The notes beneath the pieces were generated by a model. That model was not told the DNA's origin. It did no database searches and was given only the letters and a program-made list of their open reading frames with translations. 64,000 bases of DNA from Bacteroidota bacterium (GTDB lineage Bacteria > Bacteroidota > Bacteroidia > Chitinophagales > Chitinophagaceae), in assembly GCA_018267615.1 (NCBI GenBank), contig JAFDYD010000024.1, forward strand, positions 14,305 through 78,304, given 5' to 3'. Positions within the stretch are counted from its first letter, which is position 1. Every line of letters starts with the position of its first letter. Below, in pieces: positions 1 to 10,005 of the stretch. Both the position numbers and the translations under genes were made by a program.

Positions 1-30
1 CGCACATCGGTAAATTAGTAAATTTGCGCA

Positions 31-798
31 TTAACCATAGAGTTCTTGGTGAATCGCTTTTCTATCGTATCCCATCGCTTGTATTCGTTGCTTGGCCTCA
101 TCGATCATATTTTTCCATCCACACAAATAGAAACGGGCCGGAGTTAAATTCGCTTTCGTTTCTTCTTCCGCTGAACCAGCATTAATTTTACAGATTTCTT
201 CATAAACGGGATGTACATAACCTGTGCGGAAAAGATGGTTTGCATTATCCGGTTCTTCTCTTGAAAATGTTGGAATATATTCGAAACCCGGAAGACGCTC
301 AGCTAATTTTTCTAATTCATCCCGATATAAACAGTCTTCAAATTTGCGGCATCCAAAAATCAGGTACACATTGCCGTGAGGAATGTTATGATTGAAGATA
401 TGATGAGCCATTGAACGAAAAGGAGCTATACCTGTACCCGTGCAAATAAAGAAAAGATCATGTTGAATTTCTTCCGGCAATACAAAAACACCCTGCGGGC
501 CACGTATTGTCAATTCACTGCCGATACCGACTTCATTAAAAAGATAATTAGTTCCTGCACCGCCTTCAAGGTAAACAATCACCAATTCGAAAGTATTTGT
601 ACCGTCGGGCCATGAAGCAATTGAATAACTGCGCCAACGTTTATTTGGTTTTTCGTGAATGGGAAGATCGATTGTAACAAATTGTCCCGGCTTGAAATCA
701 AAAGATTGCATAGAAGACATTTCAATCCAAAATCTTCGTGTAGTGGGTGTTTCGTTTTCTATGCGGACTATTTTCCCGGTTTGCCAAGGCTGCACCAT
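31..798 (-). CDS. Ferredoxin-NADP reductase-like FAD-binding oxidoreductase
   Basis: This 255-aa flavoprotein reductase probably moves electrons between NAD(P)H and a small redox partner in the cytoplasm. The N-terminal FAD-binding barrel (about residues 1-100) carries the flavin motif RSYSIAS. The NAD-binding half (about 110-255) opens with CTGTGIAPFRS and contains FGCRKFEDCLYRDEL and FYLCGWKNM, all typical of the ferredoxin-NADP reductase superfamily. There is no plant-type [2Fe-2S] domain, so it is not a fused oxygenase reductase such as PaaE. The length matches stand-alone FNR proteins of the Fpr class. It starts at a well-placed ATG, and no gene follows within the 30 bases left in the window. 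The partner and true substrate cannot be read from the sequence. Confidence 0.85.
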   Translation of the reverse strand: MVQPWQTGKIVRIENETPTTRRFWIEMSSMQSFDFKPGQFVTIDLPIHEKPNKRWRSYSIASWPDGTNTFELVIVYLEGGAGTNYLFNEVGIGSELTIRGPQGVFVLPEEIQHDLFFICTGTGIAPFRSMAHHIFNHNIPHGNVYLIFGCRKFEDCLYRDELEKLAERLPGFEYIPTFSREEPDNANHLFRTGYVHPVYEEICKINAGSAEEETKANLTPARFYLCGWKNMIDEAKQRIQAMGYDRKAIHQELYG

Positions 799-927
799 GC
801 AGTTATTTTTTTAAAGGATTTGAGTTGAACAATCGATAAGGCGAATATGGATCATTAATCTGAATGCAAATTAGTATTCATTCAACTTATCAACGATCTT
901 ATTTTTTCACTCACCAGTAGGCAAAGA

Positions 928-954
928 AAGAGCGGATTGTAACAATCCGCTCCC
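928..954 (-). terminator. Intrinsic terminator of the subtilase gene
   Basis: Arms GAGCGGATTGT (930-940) and ACAATCCGCTC (942-952) form a near-perfect palindrome. Read on the minus strand the stem is followed by TTTCTTTG. It lies about 100 bases beyond the stop codon of the minus-strand subtilase gene and upstream of the reductase gene. Confidence 0.7.
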
Positions 955-1048
955 GAGGTTTGCCTCTTTATAGCAAGCAATCGAATCAGCTAATTTATAG
1001 TTTTTTTTATTCTAATGGTTTGAAAATATTTTTTTTGTATTTCCGCCA

Positions 1049-4000
1049 CTACTTGATCATGATATTCCTTGCATATTTATTGTTTCCAATCTGGATACTT
1101 AAGAAATATATTCCAGCACTCAGGCTTGGTATCCTGAGTTGTTTCGAGAATACACCCGAATAATTCGGATAACTGGCGCTATAAATTTTTTGTCCGATTG
1201 CATTTACAAAATTGATGTAAACATTACTTGCTTCGGCAAGATAGAATTGCACCGTGAAGTTACCGTTACTGGGATTTGGTCCGACAGTTAACCCAATGCC
1301 ACTGCCCGGCGTATACACGATCTCGTTAGAACTGATTGCGCAACCTATGCTGTCGGTAACTACCGTCTTATATACACCCGGAACAGATACTGTATCTGTT
1401 TGTCCTGTTGCACCCGCAATCGCTGTGTCATTTACATACCATTGATTTCCGTTTGCCACACTACTTGTCAAAATTTTTCCATCCAGTGTGATCACAGGAG
1501 CGGTAGAGTTCGTAGCAATCACAGCCTTTCTTGGGCTTGGGCAATTTGTCAATAACACCTGCATGTCATAGAAGAAGTAATAGTACTTGCGATAATAAGT
1601 CGTATCACTTGTATTCGCAGTATTTACCGCGCTATTTCCAGTAATATAAAAAGCGCCTGGAATGGCAAATGAATACGGATTCGTTGGAATATTGTTATTT
1701 CTGAATATGCTTGCTCCATCCTGGCATTCGATGATGATCGCATGGTTTCCTGCGAAAGGAACAGGAAGATTCAATAAAAATACCGCGCCGGTGTCAGACG
1801 CATTATTGCCAGTAACAGCACCTGATTGTGGATTTGGCGTTGTAGGATATACATCGAGTGTATTGCTGGAAATCGGGAAATAACTGAATGATCCGTTAGT
1901 AGGATTATAATTTACAATATCTGCAACGGTGAATTTTATTTTTCCTCCGTGACCAATATACATTCTTGCACTTTGTATTGTCAGCGGAACCTGGTTTGTG
2001 AATTTTATAAAATTACCATTGAACTCGTTATAACCACCTTCCGGGAAAACCATTTTATTTTTTGGTCCGACAAATGTGTTGATCTCATTCAATGAAAGAT
2101 AATAGACTTTGTTTGATGGAAGAACCGTAGTGGATGTTTTCGCCCCTGCCGCAATCGGTGTTGTTGAAGTTGGACTATCATACCAAACTGGTAAATCATT
2201 TGTGTCAGCGAGATCAGCCGCCAATGCAACGCTAACAGGATTGTCGCTGCAAATTTCTGCGAGTCCCTTTGCGTTATTCACTCCCGAACCAACCGTAATC
2301 GTTGTTACATTTTGATCATTCGTTGGATCCTGATCACCCACAAGATTTGTTTTGCTTGTGATCGTATAACTATTTCCAACAACAGCCTGGAAAGGAGCCT
2401 GGAAAGTATAAATAATTTCTCCAAGTGCAGGAATCGTATCCGGGCAAATGGTGTTGATTGTAAGAATTGTGGTTGCGCCATTTTGAACGGTAGTGGTTAT
2501 CGGTACATTCAACTGATTAGACGTTCCGAAATTTTTAATTCTTATAGAAACTCTTTGCGAATCATTTGCGCAAATTGCTCCAAGTGGATCCACCAACTGA
2601 GAAACACCAACATCATTGGAAGCAGCAATAATCTGCACTCGATAATCCTGCGTTTCACCATTACCGTAAGTGCCGCAAGGTGTAACACTGGCTGGATTTG
2701 TTGTTTCCATGGCAACAACACGCATCAATGTGAAATTACCTGTTTTGAGACCTGCAGGTGTCACAATATTTCCGGTGAAAGTCGCAGCACCTCCGCTTAA
2801 CACAGCGCTTTGAGCAACTTGTTCACCTGGGTCTGTAAACAATCCGTTATTATTATAGTCAATAAAAATTTTTACAATTCTTGAATTGGTTGTTCCATCG
2901 CAACCGCTCAATTTAATGGTAAATGGTAGTGTTTGGTCTGATTGAATTTGTGCAGTAACATTTGCATAATTCGTGTACGTGGTACATCCCGGAGGATTTC
3001 CATTTTGAACATTGCTCATGATCACACTATCGATTCTTGTTCCTGCACTGCTGGTAGCACCAGAAGCGCAATATGCTTGTCCGCCAACACCACTCACGAG
3101 TAATGAATATGCTTGTTGTCCTCTGTCGAGTGTTCCCTTATGTGTTACTTTGATTGTATAGGTTTGACCTGGTATCGCGTTATTGATAACTATTTTTTCC
3201 ACATTATTCAATGTATCGTCTCCATTCGTTGCCGCATTGCCGGGATGTGTGCGATCTAATACCCATGGAGTAAATGTGGTTGCACCCGAAGTAATCCGTA
3301 TGTCTAAATCATTGACGAGTTTCTTTGCGGGATTATTGAGAATATTTACATCATCCACAGGTCCCTTTGGATCTGTCCAGGAAATTGTCGCAATTAATGG
3401 ACCTTTTCCTGAAGCAACAACCGGAAGCGTAAATGAATTTCCATTGAGAAGATTATTTTCATAAATCAACTGGTCAGTATTATTGGAAGTAATTACCGAT
3501 GCGGCTTTTTCCATATTGATCAATCCCCATCCGTATTGATAATCCGGACCTGCTGAAGGGCCTGCTTCGTCAGCAGTATGAATAATAATTCCTTTCAATG
3601 TAGCGGAGCGCATAAACGCGCCTGCATGTAGTTTTGCATAATATTCCTGTAATAAATAGGATGAACCCGATGCTGCTGGAGTTGACATGGAAGTTCCACT
3701 AAAACTTGCGTAGGCATTATCTGATGTTGCTACACTTGAAAGCACATCAACACCATCAGTAACAACATCTGGTTTTATGCGACCGTCGTCAGTAGGACCC
3801 CAACTGCTGAATTCTGCCAATACTACATCTGACGGTTGCGTATAACCGCTGGGAATCGGATACACCGCTCCTACACTTAAAATATTTTTTGCGACACCAT
3901 ATGTTGGGATGATATCGTATCCATCATTATTGCTGATACCATTCGGCCTGTTACCGGCACTTGCCATCACATGACTTGCATTGAAACGATAATAAGGTTG

Positions 4001-4822
4001 TCCGACTGCCGGACCGGTTTCCTCACGGTTATTACCAACCGATTTTACGATCAGGTAAAAAGGCGCGTTATATGCAATGGAATCCCAAACCTGTGCGTCA
4101 CTTGAATAGTATCCGAATTTATAATCGACCGTGTCTCCAAAGTTTCCCCAGAATTCCCAGCGATTTTGATCGCTATTAAAATTCCATCCCGCAATACTTC
4201 CGTACGAGTGATTCGACACAAGTAAATTGGGGGATTCTCCGAGCATTTCTGATAAATGATTATTGAAATCGTATGCAGAAAGTTGGAGAGCGCCGAAAGC
4301 CATTCCTTTCGCAGCAGGATTAACACCTGTTGCTATCATAGTTCCTGCAACGTGCGTAGAGTGATCAGCAAGCGTAACCGTATTATCTTTTTGTACAATA
4401 CGATTTACCAATTCAATATGAGTAGGTCTTGGTTTGCCTTCATCCCATATAGCCAGTTTGCCCTTGGCGATGGTAGATCCATCCAAATTCAAACCAGTAC
4501 TACCCCCGGGCCAAAGCAAATTCGTTTTGATGGTTGCAGCAGAAATAATATTATCGTTCACGCGTACATATAGGGGATACCCTTTCGGATCAATACCAAC
4601 CAACACAGCACGACTTCCTTTTTTATTGGCGATTGTAAGCGGCCATCCTTTCTGTTGCGAAAGTGTAAGTAATTTTCTGGCGAGATCTTTTTCTTTCAAT
4701 GCCGCGTCCAAACTTGCTTTGCGAAGAATAGAAGTATTCGTAGAAACCTGTCCTTTTACCTGAATACACACAACAATCAAAAATATACTCAGCGCAAGGG
4801 GTACAAATTTTTTCTGCCTCAT
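1049..4822 (-). CDS. Secreted S8 family serine peptidase with GEVED and T9SS type A domains
   Basis: This large extracellular subtilisin-like protease is about 1257 aa. I chose the ATG at 4822 because it gives a clean signal peptide (MRQKKFVPLALSIFLIVV, cleavage after KGQ); the frame stays open 23 codons further upstream. The catalytic triad is visible as Asp127 (AIWDEG), His157 (DHSTHVAGT) and Ser378 (SGTSMSTPAASG), with the oxyanion Asn in SVGNN. The next region is a jelly-roll/P-domain-like stretch. A GEVED domain ends in NGETQDYRVQI, and Ig-like repeats follow. The last 80 or so residues form a T9SS type A sorting domain (VGPNPSNGNFTV, GQKIY, SAGIYFLSI) that sends the protein through the type IX system to the surface or medium. 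It is monocistronic with its own terminator. Its substrate is unknown. Confidence 0.93.
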   Translation of the reverse strand: MRQKKFVPLALSIFLIVVCIQVKGQVSTNTSILRKASLDAALKEKDLARKLLTLSQQKGWPLTIANKKGSRAVLVGIDPKGYPLYVRVNDNIISAATIKTNLLWPGGSTGLNLDGSTIAKGKLAIWDEGKPRPTHIELVNRIVQKDNTVTLADHSTHVAGTMIATGVNPAAKGMAFGALQLSAYDFNNHLSEMLGESPNLLVSNHSYGSIAGWNFNSDQNRWEFWGNFGDTVDYKFGYYSSDAQVWDSIAYNAPFYLIVKSVGNNREETGPAVGQPYYRFNASHVMASAGNRPNGISNNDGYDIIPTYGVAKNILSVGAVYPIPSGYTQPSDVVLAEFSSWGPTDDGRIKPDVVTDGVDVLSSVATSDNAYASFSGTSMSTPAASGSSYLLQEYYAKLHAGAFMRSATLKGIIIHTADEAGPSAGPDYQYGWGLINMEKAASVITSNNTDQLIYENNLLNGNSFTLPVVASGKGPLIATISWTDPKGPVDDVNILNNPAKKLVNDLDIRITSGATTFTPWVLDRTHPGNAATNGDDTLNNVEKIVINNAIPGQTYTIKVTHKGTLDRGQQAYSLLVSGVGGQAYCASGATSSAGTRIDSVIMSNVQNGNPPGCTTYTNYANVTAQIQSDQTLPFTIKLSGCDGTTNSRIVKIFIDYNNNGLFTDPGEQVAQSAVLSGGAATFTGNIVTPAGLKTGNFTLMRVVAMETTNPASVTPCGTYGNGETQDYRVQIIAASNDVGVSQLVDPLGAICANDSQRVSIRIKNFGTSNQLNVPITTTVQNGATTILTINTICPDTIPALGEIIYTFQAPFQAVVGNSYTITSKTNLVGDQDPTNDQNVTTITVGSGVNNAKGLAEICSDNPVSVALAADLADTNDLPVWYDSPTSTTPIAAGAKTSTTVLPSNKVYYLSLNEINTFVGPKNKMVFPEGGYNEFNGNFIKFTNQVPLTIQSARMYIGHGGKIKFTVADIVNYNPTNGSFSYFPISSNTLDVYPTTPNPQSGAVTGNNASDTGAVFLLNLPVPFAGNHAIIIECQDGASIFRNNNIPTNPYSFAIPGAFYITGNSAVNTANTSDTTYYRKYYYFFYDMQVLLTNCPSPRKAVIATNSTAPVITLDGKILTSSVANGNQWYVNDTAIAGATGQTDTVSVPGVYKTVVTDSIGCAISSNEIVYTPGSGIGLTVGPNPSNGNFTVQFYLAEASNVYINFVNAIGQKIYSASYPNYSGVFSKQLRIPSLSAGIYFLSIQIGNNKYARNIMIK

Positions 4823-4925
4823 ACGATTCATTAATATAATTATATAGCTTTTAAAATTACATTTTTTTCCAATCCGAATCCTTTTTGTCATAACTTACTA
4901 TTGAGGACAATAAACACGGTTTTTT

Positions 4926-5381
4926 ATGGTAAAAATGAATTTTGCGGGTTTGTTTATTGCATTGGTACCGGTTATGCATAGTGGCATTGAATCCATTCAT
5001 AAAAGCCAGGGTATCGAAGGGCATGTTTACAGAATTTCGGGCAATCAAATGCCTTCTCCCGACGTAAAACCTGCAGCTCCTAAGGGAATAAAAACAACTG
5101 TTTATATCTACGACCTCACAAATCTTAACCAAACTATCAGGAAGGATCAATCGCCGTTTTATTCTGCTGTTAAAACAAATCTCGTCAAAAAAGTAGAAAC
5201 TGATAGTAATGGTTATTTCAAGGTTAAATTACCTGTCGGATATTATTCACTCTTCACAAAAAAGGACAGCCTGTTTTATGCTAATTCGTTCGATGGAAAA
5301 AATAATATCGCACCGGTTCAGGTTCACCCTCAAAAATTTTCCAAAGTAGAATTAAAAATAGACTACGACGCTTACTATTAG
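4926..5381 (+). CDS. Small exported protein with carboxypeptidase-regulatory-like fold
   Basis: This 151-aa protein has no firm assignment. The N-terminus (FAGLFIALVPVMHSG) looks like a short export signal, and a second ATG lies three codons in. The rest contains VYIYDLTN and then TDSNGYFKVKLPVGYYSLF, the pattern of a transthyretin-like or carboxypeptidase-regulatory beta-sandwich, common in Bacteroidota surface and periplasmic proteins. It is divergent from the upstream subtilase gene, with only about 100 bases between the two starts, so they may share a control region. The sequence shows no catalytic residues. I infer a structural or binding role in the envelope with low certainty; that it is a real gene is likely because the fold signature spans the ORF. 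Confidence 0.65.
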   Translation: MVKMNFAGLFIALVPVMHSGIESIHKSQGIEGHVYRISGNQMPSPDVKPAAPKGIKTTVYIYDLTNLNQTIRKDQSPFYSAVKTNLVKKVETDSNGYFKVKLPVGYYSLFTKKDSLFYANSFDGKNNIAPVQVHPQKFSKVELKIDYDAYY

Positions 5382-5455
5382 CCCTTATTTTAGTAATACT
5401 TTTCTTTTCAACGGCGGGTTGCTTTGGAGCTGTTAACGATATCGCATGTAAGTCT

Positions 5456-5546
5456 CAAGGTGCAAGAGGCAAGGCACGAGGTACAAGGTACAAGGTACAA
5501 GATTCGAAGTCTTTCATATCTTGTACCTTGTGTCTTGTGCCTTGTA
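5456..5546. repeat. Word-type inverted repeat, vocabulary GGTACAAG
   Basis: The left arm (about 5474-5503) is a tandem of 9-base units reading GGTACAAG or GGCACGAG. The right arm (about 5518-5546) reads ATCTTGTACC then CTTGTGCCTTG in reverse complement, with a loop of about 14 bases. Pairing is imperfect because the units are near-repeats and can slip. The same words make up the much longer inverted repeat at 32103-32220. It ends 10 bases before the -7 element of mfd. Confidence 0.85.
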
Positions 5547-5555
5547 GCTTATTCC

Positions 5556-5563
5556 TATATTTG
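5556..5563 (+). promoter_or_regulatory. Candidate -7 element of mfd
   Basis: TATATTTG fits the Bacteroidota -7 consensus TAnnTTTG. No clean TTTG stands 21 bases upstream; the nearest is CTTG inside the inverted repeat. The mfd ATG follows only 8 bases later, so a transcript from here would have almost no leader. Confidence 0.5.
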
Positions 5564-5571
5564 CAGACTGA

Positions 5572-8500
5572 ATGAACAATGAGGCGTTATTAGAATTGTT
5601 TGTACGTTCCCCCCGCCTTTTTCAGCTAGCGGACAGGATTACTATGTCCGGCCCTCAAAAAGTCTTCCTCAAAAATCTTCAAGGAAGTTCTCCGGCGTTT
5701 GTAATTGGCGCCATTTTTAATAATAGTATCACCAGCCAGTACAATCACCTTGTAATTTGCGAAGATGAAGAATCAGCGGCGTATCTGCATAATACCATTG
5801 AAAATCTTACGAAGGGATTAAATATTTTTTATTTTCCTTCTTCCTTCAAAAGCAAAAAAAATTACCGCTTGCTAAATAGCAGCCACGTGATGCTCCGCAC
5901 CGAGGCGCTAACCAAATTAGGCGTTGAAGGAAATAAAAAAATAGTCGTTACATATCCCGAAGCAATATTCGAAAAAGTAGTATTGCCTGAAACTTTATCA
6001 GGAAATATTATTTCTATCAAAACCGGTGACACAATCAATCCTGATTCACTGATGGAAAAATTTGTTGAATATGGTTTTGAAAGAACGGATTTTGTATATG
6101 AACCGGGCCAGTTTGCATTGCGTGGAGGCATACTCGATATATATTCTTTCGGCAATGAAAAACCTTATCGTGTAGAGCTATTCGGGAATGAAGTGGATTC
6201 GATTCGCATATTCGATCCGGAAACACAATTAAGTGAGCGAAGGTTATTGCAAGTAAATATCATTCCCAACATTGAAACGCAATTTGATGACGCGCAGAAA
6301 GTATCGCTTTTCGATTTCATTGCTGAAAACACGGTTATATGGACGCAGGACGCGCAATATATCCAGGAAAGATTATTGATCCAGGAAGACGAACTGCAAT
6401 CATTCATTGACGCTGGGGGAAATGATAACGCTGCGTCGAATTCGGAGGAGATCACGCAAACAAAAATGGTGACAAAGGATGAATTCATCACGGCTTCTTC
6501 TTTTGAAAACTCTTTACGCGAAAAACATTTGATCGAATTTGGAAAACAAGCTCCGGTGCTTTATGCCGGTTCGTGGACAACAATCGAATTCAAGACGATG
6601 CCACAGCCCGCATTTAACAGGCAGTTTGAATTGCTGATAAAAGATCTCAAAAACTGGGAAGCAAAAAAATATGCTTTATATCTTTTTGCAGAAAATCCAG
6701 TTCAATTGGAGAGACTGCATACAATTTTTGCCGATCTCAAATCAGATATACATTTTACGCCGATCGCCACATCCATCCATGAAGGATTTATTGATGAAGA
6801 TCTCAAAATAGTTTGTTATACAGATCACCAGATATTTCAGCGTTACCATAAGTACAAGATCAAACAGGCTTATAACAAAAATAAAGCGCTGACACTGCGA
6901 ACGCTTCGCGAATTGCAGCCCGGTGATTATGTAACTCATATCGATCATGGCGTTGGACGATATAGTGGGTTACAAAAAATTGAAGCGAATGGAAAATTGC
7001 AGGAGGCCGTTCGGATTATTTACAAGGACAGCGACATTTTATATGTCAATATTAATTCACTCCATAAAATTTCGAAATACACAGGAAAGGAAGGAACTGT
7101 TCCGAAAATAAATAAACTCGGAAGCGATGTTTGGCAACGTTTGAAAGAAAAAACAAAAACGAAAGTCAAAGAAATCGCCTTCGATCTGATTAAATTATAT
7201 GCACAAAGAAAAGCCCAGCAGGGATTTGCATTTTCGCCGGATAATTATATGCAGACTGAATTGGAAGCCTCTTTTATTTATGAAGATACTCCGGATCAAA
7301 GCAAGGCGACCGCTGATGTAAAGAAAGATATGGAGTTGACATCTCCGATGGACAGGCTCGTGTGTGGTGATGTGGGATTTGGTAAAACCGAAATAGCAAT
7401 ACGAGCCGCTTTCAAAGCTTGTTGCGACGGAAAACAGGCGGCTATACTTGTTCCAACTACCATCCTTGCATTTCAACATTATAAGACTTTCAGTGACCGG
7501 CTAAAAGATTTCCCGGTTACTGTCGATTATGTAAACAGGTTTAAATCATCCAAAGAAAAAAAAGAAACACTCATCAAATTACAGGAAGGCAAAATCGATA
7601 TTATTATAGGAACGCATGCATTGTTGGGAAAGGATGTAAAATTTAAAAATCTTGGTCTTCTGATTATCGACGAAGAGCAAAAATTTGGTGTTGCTCATAA
7701 AGAAAAAATCAAAACACTCCGCACGAATGTAGATTGCCTGACACTAACGGCGACGCCTATCCCCAGAACATTGCAATTTAGTTTGATGGGAGCGAGAGAT
7801 CTCAGTATCATCAACACGCCGCCTCCCAATAGGCAACCCATTCAAACCGAAATGCATGTTTACAACGAGGATTTTATCCGGGATGCGATCTATTATGAAA
7901 CGGAAAGAGGAGGACAGGTTTTTTTTATTTACAATCGTGTGCAGGGATTGAAGGAAATGGCAGGTATTATCCAGGCATTATGTCCTGATCTTTCTATCGG
8001 TTATGCACATGGGCAGATGGAAGGGAATGAATTGGAGGAGCACATTCTCGATTTTATCGACAAGAAATATGATATACTGGTATGTACAAATATTGTGGAG
8101 AGCGGAGTGGATATCCCCAATGTAAATACGATTATCGTTAATAATGCGCATCATTTTGGTCTGAGCGATTTGCACCAGTTGCGAGGAAGAGCAGGAAGAA
8201 GTAACCGGAAAGCTTTTTGTTATTTGTTGGCGCCATCACTTGCGACACTTCCGGCAGACTCAAGAAAACGTTTGCAAACATTGGAGCAGCATAGCGATCT
8301 TGGAAGTGGTTTCCAAATAGCCATGCGTGATCTTGATATACGTGGCGCGGGAAATATGCTCGGTGGCGAGCAAAGCGGATTTATGGCAGAGATCGGTTTT
8401 GAAATGTATCAGAAAATATTGGATGAAGCCATCAAAGAATTAAAAAGAACTGAATTCAGAGATTTATTCAAAGAAGAAATTGCAAAGCAGGAAGATTATG

Positions 8501-8991
8501 TGCAGGACTGTACGATTGACACCGATCTGGAAATTCTGATTCCCGATAGTTATGTAGAAAGTATTACGGAAAGACTATCGTTATATACTCGATTGGATAG
8601 TTGTGAAACAGAAGAAGAATTGAAACATTTTCACACTGAATTGAATGATCGTTTTGGCCCTGTGCCATCTCAGGTGGAAGATCTTTTTGATACGGTACGT
8701 ATTCGTAAACTCGCAGTCGAACTTGGTTTCGAAAAAATTATTTTGAAGGATGAATTGGTAAAATGTTATTTTATCAATCGTCCCGATTCACCCTATTTTG
8801 AATCGGATATTTTTAATAATATTTTAAATTTTATACAGAAACAAACCAACAAAGCAAGATTGAAACAAACGGGAAAATCTTTTTTATTGGTAATTGAACA
8901 TATGGGATCGATGCAGGAATTGTTGCAATTTTTTCAACGAATGCTGGTATCGGTGAAAGGAACTGGTGAAAAAGAAAAAGCAAGAGTATAA
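5572..8991 (+). CDS. mfd: Transcription-repair coupling factor Mfd
   Basis: Mfd is a cytoplasmic DNA translocase that pushes stalled RNA polymerase off lesions and recruits UvrA for nucleotide excision repair. At 1139 aa it has the usual full length. The UvrB-like N-terminal region is followed by the RNA-polymerase-interacting domain at [20 protein letters not shown] (about 455-475). The translocase motor has Walker [10 protein letters not shown] (about 599-607), the DEAD-like box IDEEQKFG, motif [13 protein letters not shown] and motif [13 protein letters not shown]-terminal TRCF domain (about residues 970-1080) holds the UvrA-binding surface. It is probably monocistronic: the next gene is convergent and only 5 bases away. 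The start ATG sits directly behind a TATATTTG element, suggesting a leaderless or near-leaderless mRNA. Confidence 0.97.
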   Translation: MNNEALLELFVRSPRLFQLADRITMSGPQKVFLKNLQGSSPAFVIGAIFNNSITSQYNHLVICEDEESAAYLHNTIENLTKGLNIFYFPSSFKSKKNYRLLNSSHVMLRTEALTKLGVEGNKKIVVTYPEAIFEKVVLPETLSGNIISIKTGDTINPDSLMEKFVEYGFERTDFVYEPGQFALRGGILDIYSFGNEKPYRVELFGNEVDSIRIFDPETQLSERRLLQVNIIPNIETQFDDAQKVSLFDFIAENTVIWTQDAQYIQERLLIQEDELQSFIDAGGNDNAASNSEEITQTKMVTKDEFITASSFENSLREKHLIEFGKQAPVLYAGSWTTIEFKTMPQPAFNRQFELLIKDLKNWEAKKYALYLFAENPVQLERLHTIFADLKSDIHFTPIATSIHEGFIDEDLKIVCYTDHQIFQRYHKYKIKQAYNKNKALTLRTLRELQPGDYVTHIDHGVGRYSGLQKIEANGKLQEAVRIIYKDSDILYVNINSLHKISKYTGKEGTVPKINKLGSDVWQRLKEKTKTKVKEIAFDLIKLYAQRKAQQGFAFSPDNYMQTELEASFIYEDTPDQSKATADVKKDMELTSPMDRLVCGDVGFGKTEIAIRAAFKACCDGKQAAILVPTTILAFQHYKTFSDRLKDFPVTVDYVNRFKSSKEKKETLIKLQEGKIDIIIGTHALLGKDVKFKNLGLLIIDEEQKFGVAHKEKIKTLRTNVDCLTLTATPIPRTLQFSLMGARDLSIINTPPPNRQPIQTEMHVYNEDFIRDAIYYETERGGQVFFIYNRVQGLKEMAGIIQALCPDLSIGYAHGQMEGNELEEHILDFIDKKYDILVCTNIVESGVDIPNVNTIIVNNAHHFGLSDLHQLRGRAGRSNRKAFCYLLAPSLATLPADSRKRLQTLEQHSDLGSGFQIAMRDLDIRGAGNMLGGEQSGFMAEIGFEMYQKILDEAIKELKRTEFRDLFKEEIAKQEDYVQDCTIDTDLEILIPDSYVESITERLSLYTRLDSCETEEELKHFHTELNDRFGPVPSQVEDLFDTVRIRKLAVELGFEKIILKDELVKCYFINRPDSPYFESDIFNNILNFIQKQTNKARLKQTGKSFLLVIEHMGSMQELLQFFQRMLVSVKGTGEKEKARV

Positions 8992-8996
8992 AAAAA

Positions 8997-9425
8997 CTAT
9001 AGAGATTTTTCCATGATATAATGCGGGATCGTTACTTCCTCGAACTCTTCGCCTTTGGCGTAATAACCCAATTTTTTATAAAATCCCAGTGCAGTTTTGC
9101 GCGCATGCATGATCAATGTTCGATAGCCCATATCCCGTGCTATATTTTCGGCGAAGATCATCAAGGCCCTTCCTATTCCTTTTCCCTGCAGGTTGTTAGG
9201 CACAGCCATTTGTCTGAGCCTGACCGTTTTTTCATCCACTTTTGTAAGCAGGCAGCAGCCGAGAATGCGGTCATCTTCAAAAGCTCCCATCAACACGTCC
9301 TGCTTTTCCATTTCCAACTCGCTTGGTTCAAAATGTAGTCCGAGTGGTTTGCGCAACATATCGTTACGCAAACGCACCATTTGCTGGTATTCTGCAGATC
9401 CGTGATCGATAATCTTAAGTGCCAT
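8997..9425 (-). CDS. GNAT family N-acetyltransferase
   Basis: This 142-aa acetyltransferase is predicted to move an acetyl group from acetyl-CoA to an amine on a small molecule or protein. I chose the ATG at 9425 (MALKIIDHG) because the frame's 25 upstream codons are not domain-like. The acetyl-CoA-binding motif A is clear at VPNNLQGKGIGRALM, followed by motif B ARKTALGFYKKLGYYAKGEEF, and the C-terminus IPHYIMEKSL completes a minimal GNAT fold resembling the ElaA/PhnO-like group. It converges on mfd with a 5-base gap and is divergent from acpP. The substrate cannot be told from the sequence. Confidence 0.88.
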   Translation of the reverse strand: MALKIIDHGSAEYQQMVRLRNDMLRKPLGLHFEPSELEMEKQDVLMGAFEDDRILGCCLLTKVDEKTVRLRQMAVPNNLQGKGIGRALMIFAENIARDMGYRTLIMHARKTALGFYKKLGYYAKGEEFEEVTIPHYIMEKSL

Positions 9426-9610
9426 TCGCGTAAATAGTTTTAAACTCCCTTTTTCCGAAGGTATTAAATATACACATTCTGGTATATAAATCGCGATCAA
9501 AAATTAATAAATCGTGGTGCACTTGCCCAACGGCTTTTATGACATTTTTTTTAAATGAACAAACTTTATTGAAAATGGCTGTTTTCCGATAAAAAATTAA
9601 AAATGGCTTG

Positions 9611-9643
9611 TTTGCTCGGTTTAACTCAAAAATTATATTTTTG
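9611..9643 (+). promoter_or_regulatory. Promoter of acpP
   Basis: TTTG (9611-9614), a 21-base spacer and TATTTTTG (9636-9643) match the Bacteroidota primary-sigma consensus exactly. The acpP ATG follows 24 bases after the -7 element. This is one of the two cleanest promoters in the window. Confidence 0.82.
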
Positions 9644-9667
9644 CAGCCGTAACTAAACTTTACAAAA

Positions 9668-9904
9668 ATGTCAGACATCGCTACAAGAGTAAAAAAGATT
9701 ATAGTTGATAAATTAGGAGTTGAGGAAGCAGAAGTTACCAACGAGGCTTCTTTTACGAACGATCTGGGTGCAGATTCCCTCGATACAGTAGAACTGATCA
9801 TGGAATTTGAAAAAGAATTTAATATTTCTATTCCAGACGAGCAGGCCGAAACAATTACTACTGTAGGTCAGGCTGTTGCATACCTGGAAGAGCACGCTAA
9901 ATAA
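9668..9904 (+). CDS. acpP: Acyl carrier protein
   Basis: This 78-aa acidic protein carries growing acyl chains as thioesters during type II fatty acid synthesis in the cytoplasm. The phosphopantetheine attachment site is Ser37 within [13 protein letters not shown], and the four-helix pattern continues through [19 protein letters not shown]. Length and sequence are typical. A strong promoter lies just upstream, as expected for one of the most abundant cell proteins. It is followed by fabF in the usual acpP-fabF-rnc order, with a hairpin between acpP and fabF that may set the ratio of the two products. Confidence 0.97.
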   Translation: MSDIATRVKKIIVDKLGVEEAEVTNEASFTNDLGADSLDTVELIMEFEKEFNISIPDEQAETITTVGQAVAYLEEHAK

Positions 9905-9936
9905 GTGAATCCTGTTCTGTGCGATAAATTTGTTTG

Positions 9937-9973
9937 ATCCGCCTTTCGATAGCTGTGGGCTTAGAAGGCGGAT
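9937..9973 (+). other. Hairpin between acpP and fabF
   Basis: ATCCGCCTT (9937-9945) pairs with AAGGCGGAT (9965-9973) across a 19-base loop; flanking GATAAAT and ATTTATC can extend it. No clear T-run follows, so partial termination, an mRNA stability element or processing site are all possible. A TAAATTTG box (9925-9932) overlaps its base and could be a secondary fabF promoter. Confidence 0.5.
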
Positions 9974-10005
9974 TTATCACTTCACACATTTTCCGGGCAA
10001 GTCAT

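Noticed and set aside
19-26. TAAATTTG near the window start as a plus-strand promoter
   Set aside because: It would read antisense into the reductase gene and lacks a TTTG partner within the window.
822-901. GTTGAACAATCGATAAG and CTTATCAACGATC as another word-type inverted repeat
   Set aside because: The words are right but pairing is too broken to call; it may be a decayed copy.
2312-2800. 162-aa plus-strand frame inside the subtilase gene
   Set aside because: Antisense to a well-supported coding region; composition is not protein-like and there is no domain.
5456-5546. Tandem GGTACAAG units considered as a CRISPR-like array
   Set aside because: Units are about 9 bases with no spacers and no cas genes are present.
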